Below, one piece after another: positions 9,798 through 21,100 of a stretch of DNA of 64,000 nucleotides. This stretch comes from Sva-07 sp963728355 (GTDB lineage: Bacteria > Actinomycetota > Acidimicrobiia > Acidimicrobiales > Ilumatobacteraceae), in the NCBI GenBank assembly GCA_963728355.1, contig CAVSJQ010000015.1, forward strand, positions 248,001 through 312,000, in the 5' to 3' direction. The notes under the pieces are model-generated. The model had not been told where the DNA came from. It was given only the letters and a program-made list of their open reading frames with translations, and did no database searches. The translations under genes and the position numbers were made by a program. Within the stretch, counting starts at the first letter, position 1. Every line of letters begins with the position of its first letter.

Positions 9798-11681
9798 GAT
9801 CTCGACGAGGGTGCCGACCTCGAAGACACGGCCGGCAGGAAGACAGAAGAAACGCGAGGCGCTCGATGCGCTGCGGTTCAGGGCGACGAACAGCTGCTCT
9901 CGCGCGGGGTGCATTCCCGGCGCCTTCGTGGCGGACACCGTCTCGCGACCGATGAAATAGGTGACCGACTCGGGATCGAAGAGTTGGCCCGGGATGTCGA
10001 GCAGTGCGAGGGCTTCGGGCACGTTCGGCTCGTCGAGGTAGCCGAAGCTCAGATCGACCTGCTGGATCCCCGACCCGACCTTACGGAGGCGTGCTCGTTC
10101 CTCTGGTGGCACCCGCGGCACCTCCGACGTCTGCACCGACACCATCAGGGTGAGCTGATGCAGCACGTGGTTGTGCTTCAGGTTGGCGAGCAACGCCGGT
10201 GGCGCTGCGCCGGCGTCCTTGAACATGTACACCGCGATGCCCGGCACCCGCTCGACGTCGTCGGCCTGCGCCTCGTGCACGACCGACTCGATCGGACGTT
10301 CACCCCGATGGATACGCTCGGCAACGAGCTGGCGGCCCTGCCGCCACGTGGTCATCAACGTGACCAGCAGCAGACCCACCACGAGCGGGAACCAACCACC
10401 CGACACGATCTTCGGCACGTTCGCCGACAGGAAGGCGATGTCGACGATCAGGAGCGGGATGCACACCGCCAGCGCTCGACCGAGCGACCACTCCCACCGG
10501 TCGCGGGCGACTCGGAAGAACAGGAGTGTGGTGATCAACATCGTCATCGTGACAGCGATGCCGTACGCCGATGCGAGGTTGCTGGAGCTCTTGAACCCGA
10601 TCACCAGTCCGACGCAGCCGATCATCAGCAGCCAGTTGACGATCGGCACGTAGATCTGGCCGATGTGGTGCGGCGACGTGTGCACGATCTTCACGCGCGG
10701 CAGGTAGTCGAGCTGCACGGCCTGCGCGGTCAGCGAGAAGGCGCCGGAGATCAACGCCTGCGACGCAATGATCGTGGCCACCGTGGCCAGCACCGCCAAC
10801 GGCAGGGTGCCCCACGACGGGGCGAGTTGGTAGAACGGACTCTCGATCATCTCCGGCGACGCGCCGAGCAATGCGGCCTGCCCGAAGTAGTTGAGCAGCA
10901 GCGCCGGCAGCACCAGGACGTACCAACTGATCTGGATCGGGCGCCGGCCGAAGTGGCCCATGTCGGCGTAGAGCGCCTCGCCGCCGGTGACCACGAGGAA
11001 GATCGAGCCGAGCGCAATGAACGCTCGCAGCGGTTCATCGCTGAAGAAGGTGATCGCGTACGTGGGCGACACGGCGCGCACGACGGAGGGATGCTCGAGC
11101 ACCTGGCGCAGGCCGAGCACGGCGAGCGTGGAGAACCAGAGCAGCATCACCGGCCCGAAGATCCGCGAGATCCGTGCGGTGCCGTGCCGTTGCACGGCGA
11201 ACAGCCCGACGAGGATGACGATGGCCACCGGGATGACGAAGTCGGCGAACGCAGTGCTCGCGACCTCGAATCCCTCGACGGCACTGAGCACCGAGATCGC
11301 TGGCGTGATCAGGCCATCGCCGTACAGCAGCGCCGTCCCGAACACGCCCATGGTGATCACCGCCGCCAGCGCACCGGTCGGGCGGCCCGATTTGGGCCCC
11401 ACCAGTGCGGTCAGCGCCAGGATCCCACCCTCGCCATGGTTGTCGGCGCGCATCACGAGGGCGAGGTACTTGATCGAGATCACGATGATCAACGCCCAGA
11501 ACACGACCGAGGCAATGCCGTAGGCGTTCTCGACGGTGACGGCGAGGCCGGCGTGGTCGAAGCTCTCGCGCATGGCGTAGATGGGGCTGGTGCCGATGTC
11601 GCCGTAGACGATCCCGAGCGCCCCCAGCGCCAGCGCTGCGGTGGTGCCGGACACGTGCCCGGCGAGTTCCTTCTGGTTCAC
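9795..11681 (-). CDS. kup: Low-affinity potassium transporter Kup
   Basis: A 628-residue K+/H+ symporter of the KUP/HAK family. The N-terminal signature ALGALGIVYGDIGTSPIYA is diagnostic, followed by about 12 membrane segments and a cytosolic C-terminal domain of about 180 residues (LTLMVSVQTSEVPRVPPEERAR, YFIGRETV). Length matches the E. coli protein (622). Start GTG at 11681 with AAGG upstream. It is 94 bases downstream of the NicO gene on the same strand. That gap could hold a leader, but I could not identify a riboswitch in it. Confidence 0.95.
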   Translation of the reverse strand: MNQKELAGHVSGTTAALALGALGIVYGDIGTSPIYAMRESFDHAGLAVTVENAYGIASVVFWALIIVISIKYLALVMRADNHGEGGILALTALVGPKSGRPTGALAAVITMGVFGTALLYGDGLITPAISVLSAVEGFEVASTAFADFVIPVAIVILVGLFAVQRHGTARISRIFGPVMLLWFSTLAVLGLRQVLEHPSVVRAVSPTYAITFFSDEPLRAFIALGSIFLVVTGGEALYADMGHFGRRPIQISWYVLVLPALLLNYFGQAALLGASPEMIESPFYQLAPSWGTLPLAVLATVATIIASQALISGAFSLTAQAVQLDYLPRVKIVHTSPHHIGQIYVPIVNWLLMIGCVGLVIGFKSSSNLASAYGIAVTMTMLITTLLFFRVARDRWEWSLGRALAVCIPLLIVDIAFLSANVPKIVSGGWFPLVVGLLLVTLMTTWRQGRQLVAERIHRGERPIESVVHEAQADDVERVPGIAVYMFKDAGAAPPALLANLKHNHVLHQLTLMVSVQTSEVPRVPPEERARLRKVGSGIQQVDLSFGYLDEPNVPEALALLDIPGQLFDPESVTYFIGRETVSATKAPGMHPAREQLFVALNRSASSASRFFCLPAGRVFEVGTLVEI

Positions 11682-12183
11682 ATCACCTTCTCGAGGCTCG
11701 TGGGTTGGACGGGGATGCCTGTCCGGTCCAGCAGTGAATCACCGACGGAGGGTCATACCACCGTCAGCCCGGAGCTAGAGGCCACTGATTTCGGCTGCGG
11801 CCCGCACGACGAGGAACACACCGATCGCCATCACGGCGAATGCAGCGATCGGAACGATCCAGATCCGTGCCGTGCGGATGATCGAGCTCTCGTCCATTGC
11901 GCCGAAGGTGCGGTCCCGTAGCGCAACCATGCCGAGACCCACGCTGACCAGAGCGATCGCCATGCCGAGGCCGAACGCCAGGATCAACAGCCCCCCGAAC
12001 GCGATTCGATTGAGCTGAATCGCTCCGAGCAGCACGATGATGGCTGACGTCGAGGGGACCAGACCTCCCGACAAGCCCAACGCGGCGAGGGTCTTCCAGT
12101 TGACCTTGCCCGACAGATCGAGTTCGTCGAGGTCGTACTTGTGGGTGTGCGGGAAGATTCCGTGCCGATGCCAACCTGAGCCA

Positions 12184-13689
<1,506 letters not shown>

Positions 13690-13700
13690 CGAGTCCTCCA

Positions 13701-15140
13701 TCAGCCGACCGGCACCGATTCCACTGCGGGCGCCACCGTGTCGGTCGCCTCGGGACCGACCGGGCGGAGTCGACCAGCGTGCGACTCGATCGCCCTGGCG
13801 GCGGCTGCCAGGGCGATCGCCAGGGCGACGAACCACGCGTTGCGAGGCCACACCCGCAACGGATTGGCGACCTCCTCGATGGGCCAATCGGTGTCGAGCA
13901 CACGCTCACCGGTCCACGCAAGGGCGTATCCGGCGAGCACGACCGCCACGACGACGAGCACGACGGTGGCGAACCGGGTCCGTCGCAGCAGGTACAGCGG
14001 GAGACCGACGAAGACGGCGACCAACGCCATGGCGATCAGTGCGCCGATCAGGAAGGCGATCCATCCGGTGAGCGGCCGGCTGCGATCGAGTCCGTAGAAG
14101 ACGAACACGCCGCCGAGTTCGAGCCCGACGGCCAGGCCGGCGAGCGCTGCGAGCCACACGCCGACGGTGCGAACGGCCGGCGCGTAGCGGGCAAGCACGG
14201 CGTAGAGCGCCAGTGCACCGAGCATGATCGCAACGGCGACACCGACGAGGCGGTCCGGAGGATCGATCACTCCCAGGCCGGTGGCGAGCGACCCGACGGC
14301 GACCGTGACGGCGAAGGGCGCGAACATTCGCCCCGCTCGCCGGGCGAGTTCACCCGTCGTGGCGACCTCGGAACGGGAACGGGCTGAGGGGAGCAGGACC
14401 ACGGGGAGGGCCAGCGCTGCCACCACCAGCATCATGTCGATGCCGTTGCGTACAGCGTCGGAGCCGAGGCCGCGGATTGCCGCCATCGACGACAGGGTCC
14501 CCGCGTCCTCGAGGACGACCTCCTGCACGGTGAGGCCGGTCGAGAAGCCGATCAGCGGCTCCGATCCATTGTCGAAGACGGCGCCGCGCCAGTCGTCCTC
14601 GATGATCAGCAGGGCGTCCTTCTCAGGATCCGACTCGATGATGACGTCGAACCCGACGATGAATGTTCGTGGTGCAGCATCGAAGTTCTCGTCGACCACG
14701 TAGGGAAGGACGACGTACGGTCCGTTCTCGGTCGGCAACACACTCGGTGGTCCGTAGTCGATCGACCAGGTTCCGCCGTCGCCGGCCAAGGACATGTGTC
14801 CGTCGACGTACTCCTCGATCGCGGCACGTTCCGCGATCACCCCGGAGGCCAACCCACCGGGGACGCCGACGAGGTCGACGCCGATCGCCGGGCCGAGGTC
14901 GACGGCCGGAATTTCGACGCGACCTTCCGCACCGTCATCGAAGACGGAGAGGTACAGGTAACTCTGTTTCCCGGAGTGCGCAGACGCGGGTGAGGACAGC
15001 AGGCCCAGGCCTGCGACCACGATGGCGACGAGCAACGCGAGGTGAGATGGGTGCAGTCGGTGTTCCAGACCGGTGAGGCTAGGGCCCGTACGGCGGTGGC
15101 GACGGCATGCACCCTGCGCCAGGCCGACCTCGGCCGTCAC
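13701..15140 (-). CDS. HupE/UreJ-like membrane protein
   Basis: 479 residues. A hydrophobic N-terminal segment ending SSPASAHSGKQSYLYLSVFDD looks like a signal peptide leaving His at the mature end. An extracytoplasmic domain of about 190 residues precedes seven or eight membrane segments. SDAVRNGIDMMLVVAALALP lines up with the HupE signature GxxHIxxGxDHLLFLLALLL but has lost both His, so the nickel role is uncertain. The GTG start at 15140 overlaps the NRPS stop (GTGA). It is the only ATG/GTG between that stop and the signal peptide, so coupling to the NRPS is likely. NicO follows 11 bases downstream. Confidence 0.75.
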   Translation of the reverse strand: MTAEVGLAQGACRRHRRTGPSLTGLEHRLHPSHLALLVAIVVAGLGLLSSPASAHSGKQSYLYLSVFDDGAEGRVEIPAVDLGPAIGVDLVGVPGGLASGVIAERAAIEEYVDGHMSLAGDGGTWSIDYGPPSVLPTENGPYVVLPYVVDENFDAAPRTFIVGFDVIIESDPEKDALLIIEDDWRGAVFDNGSEPLIGFSTGLTVQEVVLEDAGTLSSMAAIRGLGSDAVRNGIDMMLVVAALALPVVLLPSARSRSEVATTGELARRAGRMFAPFAVTVAVGSLATGLGVIDPPDRLVGVAVAIMLGALALYAVLARYAPAVRTVGVWLAALAGLAVGLELGGVFVFYGLDRSRPLTGWIAFLIGALIAMALVAVFVGLPLYLLRRTRFATVVLVVVAVVLAGYALAWTGERVLDTDWPIEEVANPLRVWPRNAWFVALAIALAAAARAIESHAGRLRPVGPEATDTVAPAVESVPVG

Positions 15141-18100
15141 GACCGGCCCCCGATCGCCAACGCAGTGACCGTGAGGTCGTCGACGATCTGATGCACACGA
15201 CCAGCACCCATCACCGAGTCGACACCGCGGTGTCGACCCCTGATCGGTACGGTCCGCAGGTCCGGAGCCGCCGTACGCCAACGATGTTCGCTCCGATCCG
15301 GGTTCGTCGTGTTGGCAGCGAACAGGATGATCGGCACCGTGGACGTCGCCGGCACGTACTCCAGGGCCGTGAACGGAACGCCCGACGCCGTGGTCGACTC
15401 GACCGTCGGCACCGGCTCGCCGGCGATCGCTAACAATCGTCGCCCAGTTCGGGCGATCCACGACTTGCTCCGACGTTCGACGGCGACCACGAACTCTCTG
15501 GCCGCAGCACCGAGCAGACCCGGGCGCAACATCGACTTGTACTTCCACCATCGGTTCGACCAGAGATGCCGGTGCTCACCGGGGAAAATGGTGTCGATCA
15601 GGGCCACCGCGCTGACCTCGACGCCCGCCGCCGCAAGTCGCTGACCGAGGTCGTACGCCGCGACGCCACCGATCGACCATCCCGCCACCACCACGCTCGA
15701 TGTCCCCCTCCGGGCGAGTTCGTCGGTCACCATGTCGACGGACTCGACGCCCAGCGCATCGACGGTCGGGAAGGGGTTCGTGGCGCCCTCTGCGACCACC
15801 GCCACGGCGAGGACCGTCACGTGGTCGTCGAACGCATCGGCGAGTGCGCGGTAGCCCATCACGCTGTCCCACGCAGGGGTCATGACGACGGTCGGTCCAT
15901 CCGGTGTGCCGACCCGGAGCGTCAACAGGCTGATGGCCGGCGAGGGCGCCGGGGCCTCACTTCCGAGACCGAGATGGGCGGCCAACGAATCCGGTGTCGG
16001 AGCCGCGAGCAGTGTCGAGATCGTGACTTCCCGGCCCACGAGCGCTCCCACCGCCGCCACGATCTCAACGGCTGCCAGCGAGTCGCCGCCTGCTGCGAAG
16101 AAGTCGGATCCCCCATCGAGATCATCACGCTGCAAGGCTCGACGAAAGATCTCGACGAGACCGGGCGAGCGCCCGACCCGGGTGTCGCCCACGGGGAGCA
16201 GTGCGGCTCGCGCCCGGTCGAGCTTGCCGTTCACCGTTCGCGGGAGTTCGTCGTGGAACACGATCCGACGGGGCACGACTCCAGCGCCGACGCGCTCGGC
16301 CAGGTGTTCTCGAACCGATGCCGCATCGACGACGGTGCGATCGGCGACGACGTGCGCGACGAGCGCGTCACGACCATCGACGTTCGCCGCGACGAGCACC
16401 GCATCACCGACGCCGGAGAGCTGGAGCAGGAGGTTCTCGATCTCCGACGGTTCGACACGCCGGCCTCCGACGTTCAGCTGATCGTCGACACGTCCGAGGA
16501 AGACAAGCCGGCCCCGAGCATCGAGGCGCACCTGGTCGCCGGTTCGGTACCAGCGGTGGCCGTCGATCTCGACGAACGACGAATCGGATCGCCCCGACAG
16601 GTATCCGCCGACCACCCCAGGGCCGGCGATGAGCAACTCCCCGGCGGCCCCGGGAGCCATGGGGCGTTGGTGGTCGTCGGCAACTCGGAGACGGCAGCCT
16701 GCGATGGGTTGGCCGATCGGAACCGGGTCGTCTCCGGGGAGGCACCGGTGCGCAGCTGCCCAGACCGTCGCCTCGGTCGGTCCGTACTCGTTGACCAGTT
16801 CGGTTGCGGGCAGCATGCGGTGGTGGTCGGCAGCGAGTTCGGAGGGACACGCTTCCCCTGCGACGATGACGGTTCGGAGGCCGGCGAGATCGTCACGCCG
16901 TCGAGTCAGGAGTGCTCGATAGAGGCTGGGCACCATCAGGAGGTGGGTCACCGATTGCTCGGCGACGATGGCTCCGAGGCGGTCGATGTCGTGCACCTCG
17001 CTGTCTGACGGGACGACGATCGTGCCGCCTGACACCAGCGGCCAGTAGATCCCCACCATCGAACTGTCGAAGGCGATACTCGGCGTGAGGAGGAACCGGC
17101 CGGGTGGTTCGTCGCCGTAGAAGGCGGGGCGAGCGGCGGTGGATGCGGCGAGATGCGCGTGCGTCACTTCGACGCCGGCGGGCTCGCCGGTGGATCCTGA
17201 CGTGAAGATCACGTACGCGGGCTGCTCACCACTCGGGAGCTCCACCGACGGCTGCTCGCTCGTGACGATCGATGCGATGTCGATCCGTCTGACGTCGTCG
17301 AACATCGCAGCCGTCGACGAATCGACGACCACGGCGTCGAGCGACGCGAGGTCGACCATCGCCTGCCGACGACTCGGCGCAGTCGCCGGGTCGATCGGCA
17401 CGTAGGCGGCGCCCGCGAGTTGCACACCGAGGATCGCTTCGATGAGCGATGACGACCGGCCGAGTGACACACCCAGTCGCGCCGGTGATCCGACTTCCTC
17501 TCGGCACCGAGCAGCGATGCCCGCCGCTCGTGCCAGCAGTTGACCATAGGAGGTCGACTCGCCGGTCGGATCGACAATGGCCGGCCGGTCGGGATCGGCC
17601 CGGGCGCGTTCGACGATCGCTGCCAGCAGCGTGTCCGCCCGGTCCACCAGCGCGGGGCCGACGAGATCCTCGGCCGCCACCCGCAGCTCGGCAACGGAGT
17701 GGTGCGGCCGACGACAGATCGCGTCGATGGTGTCGCAGAACGCGTCGAGAAGACGCTGGGCGAGGGCCCGGTCGACGGCGCTGCCGCGGTACTCCACGCC
17801 GAGATGCAGCTGTTCACCTCGCTCTTGGACGAAGAAGGTCAGATCGTTGACCGCCGTGCCCGAGGGAACGATCCGGTGCTCGACATCCGCACCGCCGAAA
17901 CCTGCGGGCGCAAGTCGCTCGTAAGCGAGCATGTGGGTGGTCTCTGGCAGGGCTCGACCCTCAAGCCGTGCCTGACGGACGATCCCGGCATACGGGCGAC
18001 TGCGGTACGGCAGAGCTCGAGCCACGAGGGCGCTCACATCCGCATCGAGTGCACGCAACGTCGAAGCCGGGTCGACGTCGAGGCGGATCGGGAGCGTGTT

Positions 18101-21100
18101 GAGGGTGTAACCGATCAACGGTTCCGCTGACGAATGGTCCTTGGTCGACGCCGTGATACCCACGTCGACGCGCCCGCTACGACTGAACCCGCTCAGGACC
18201 GCAGCGACGGCGCCGAGCGCGGCGGCGAACGGAGTACTGACCGCAGCTCGGGAGAGTTCGCTCGTCGACACGGAGGCAGGTCGGTCCACATAGCCATCCG
18301 GTCCGATCGTGTGCGGCGGCGGGAGCTGCACACCGACCGACATGTCGTCGGCATCGGATGGGTCGTTCCAGTCGACGACATCAGTCAGATCACGGTCGCG
18401 CTGCCATGCACCGAACTCCGCGTACGACACCGCCAGGTCGGGCAGTTCCTCACCGTGGTAGGCCGCATCGATCTCGTTCCAGAGGACGTCGAATGTTCCG
18501 GCATCGATCGAGATGTGGTGGAGGCCGATGACGACGTTCCAGACACCTCGAGGATCGTGTCCGATGTGTACTCGGACCAGGGGGCCGTCGTCCAGATCGA
18601 AGGGGATACGGCGCAACTCGTCGACGATCTGGTCGACCGGTCCGGAAGGGAGCTGCTCGAACAACAGCGCCGCCGACGTCGGCAATCTCGATCGATCGGC
18701 CGAATACGACGTGTGGAGCGGACCGTGCCGGTCGACAACGCGCTCGATCGCGGATCGCAGGAGTTCGGCGTCGAGATCTCCGTCGACCCGGTACCAGCGG
18801 GTGACGTTGTACCGAACGTCGTCGGGCGCTGCTCGATAATCGAAGAGCATCGCCTCCTCGCCCGGTGACAGCGGAGGTGGTTCGGAGGGATCGAGTCGGG
18901 CGATGGTCCCGAGCCGGCGGCCGCCGCTGACATGAACGTCGACAGCTGCTGCGAAGTCCTGCAGTGTCCGGTGTTCGAACACGAGGGCATCGGGCAGTTC
19001 GATCGAGAACCGACGTTCGGTCGCGGCGACGGTTTCGAGTGCGGCGAGCGAAGCGCCACCGAGGTCGAAGAAGTCGTCGTCGCCCCCGACGCGGTCGACG
19101 TGGAGGATCGTGGCCCAGATGTCGGCGACGACCGCCTCGGTCGGCGTGGTCGGCGCCCGATACGCCGTCGAACCGAGGTGGGACGGCGCGGGAGCAGGGA
19201 GCGACGACACATCGAGCTTGGTGCTCTCGGCGAGCGGCAGATCATCGACGTGGACGTACGCAGCTGGCACCGAGCGAGCGGGAAGCCTCTCGCGCAGGAA
19301 CGCCGCCAGCAGCAACGGATCGATCTCGGAACCATCGACGGTCTGGTACCAGGCGGTGAGCACCTCCGGCCGTGACGGCACGTAGCCGATCTCGGTGAGC
19401 ATGCGGTCGATCTCGGCGAGATCGTCGTGGTCGTCGAGCTCGTCGAGCGCTTCGTCACGAGTCTTGTGGCCGAGCCGGACATCCCAGCTGTAGGGCTCCG
19501 CGTAGTTGTGGTAGCCCCGCTCGGTCCGGTGGACGTGGATGCCGACAGCGTTCACGAGGCAGTTGGTCGAGCGTCCGGTGTCGTCCGGCCGCACCCACGG
19601 GGCCCGCTCGGTCAGGAAGTCGTACATCTCGCTCAGCTCGACGTCGACGTACCGGTAGAAGTCGACGAACTCGATCTCCGAGAGCACGTCGACGTCGGCT
19701 CGCTCGAAGACCTCCTGCTGTGGAAGCAACCGGGTGACGGCATCGGCCGTGTGGTGATACGCGCGCCGCGCCTGAACCACCGTTCGATCGATCTCGTCCG
19801 GTTCGAACCGGCCGGCTTCGAACTGGTGCGGAACGAGCCGTGTCTCGAAGAATTGGCCACGGGACAATCCGGTCACGATGACGGGAATGCCGAGGTCGTG
19901 CGCCCGAGCCGTGGCCAACGTGTAGATCGTCTTGTAGCAGCCGTTGCACACGTTGGAGAACCGTTCGAGGCTGTCTCGGAAGATCTCGTTCATGGCATCG
20001 GTGCGTGCGAACTCGTGGCTGATCCCGAGGTCCGCAACGCTGCGCCGGATGTTCGCCTTTGCGCCCTCGGAGATGTACCCGTTGTCGAGCGTGAAGGCGT
20101 GCACCCGCCACCCACGCTCGACCAGTTGGTAGAGCGCATAGGTCGAGTCCTTGCCACCCGACAGCAGATGGAGACAGTCGAACTCACTCGCGGTGCGGCT
20201 TCGAGCACGTTCGAGACGATGATCGAGATCGGCGGGCGTACGGAACCAGTCATGGGTCTGTGGAGCGACGACATCGAAGGAGTGGCACACCGAGCAGAGC
20301 CCGGCATCGTCGAGATCGACGCCGGGGACGTCCGTCCCGAGACCGCAGCGAACGCAGCGTCGCACATGATGCATCGACGGACTCCACACCCGCACGACTG
20401 CGTTCGTCACGTCGGGGTGGGCGACGAGCGCCGACTCGATCTCTCCCGGCTCGATGCGGACGCCGCCCACCGACAACTGGTCATCGACACGCCCGCCGTA
20501 GACCAGTACACCGTGCTCCGAGCGGACGCGGTCGCCGGTGCGATACAGCGGACCGCCACCGATCGAATCGATGGTCACGAACCGTTCGGCGGTCAGCTCG
20601 GGACGATGCAGATATCCGAGCGCCATCCCGGGCCGTCGCACGTACAGCTCGCCCCACGCTCCGACCGGGGTTCGCCGGAGGCGGCCGTCGAGCACGTAGA
20701 CCTCGGCACCGGCGCTGGCATGCCCGATCGGGACGTCGGTTCCGAGATCGCGCGTGGGATCCCATTCGTGGATCATGCAGCCGACGACCGCCTCGGTCGG
20801 GCCGTACTCGTTGAAGATCCGCACCCGCCCCGAACAGCTCGCCGCCAGGCGCTCTGCAACGGGTCGTCTGAACGCTTCGCCGCCGACGATCACGATCTCG
20901 AGCGACAGCGGCTCCAACACCATCCTGCACAGGATCTCCAGCTGGCTCGGGGTGGCCTTGAGCACGGTGGGTCTCGGATCGGCCGCGATGCGCGACAGTG
21001 CAGTCACCGCGTCGTCCGGGTACACGATGGTCCGACCGCCGACCAGCTGAGGCAGGAACAGTGACGTGATCGAGAGGTCGAATCCGAGCGACGAGTAGAG

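Noticed and set aside
11682..11774. A c-di-AMP (ydaO-type) riboswitch before kup
   Set aside because: Such a leader would be plausible before kup, but 93 bases is shorter than the motif and the conserved core could not be matched by eye.
15141..15551. N-terminal extension of the HupE-like frame
   Set aside because: It would overlap the thioesterase domain of the NRPS in another frame and has no family similarity.
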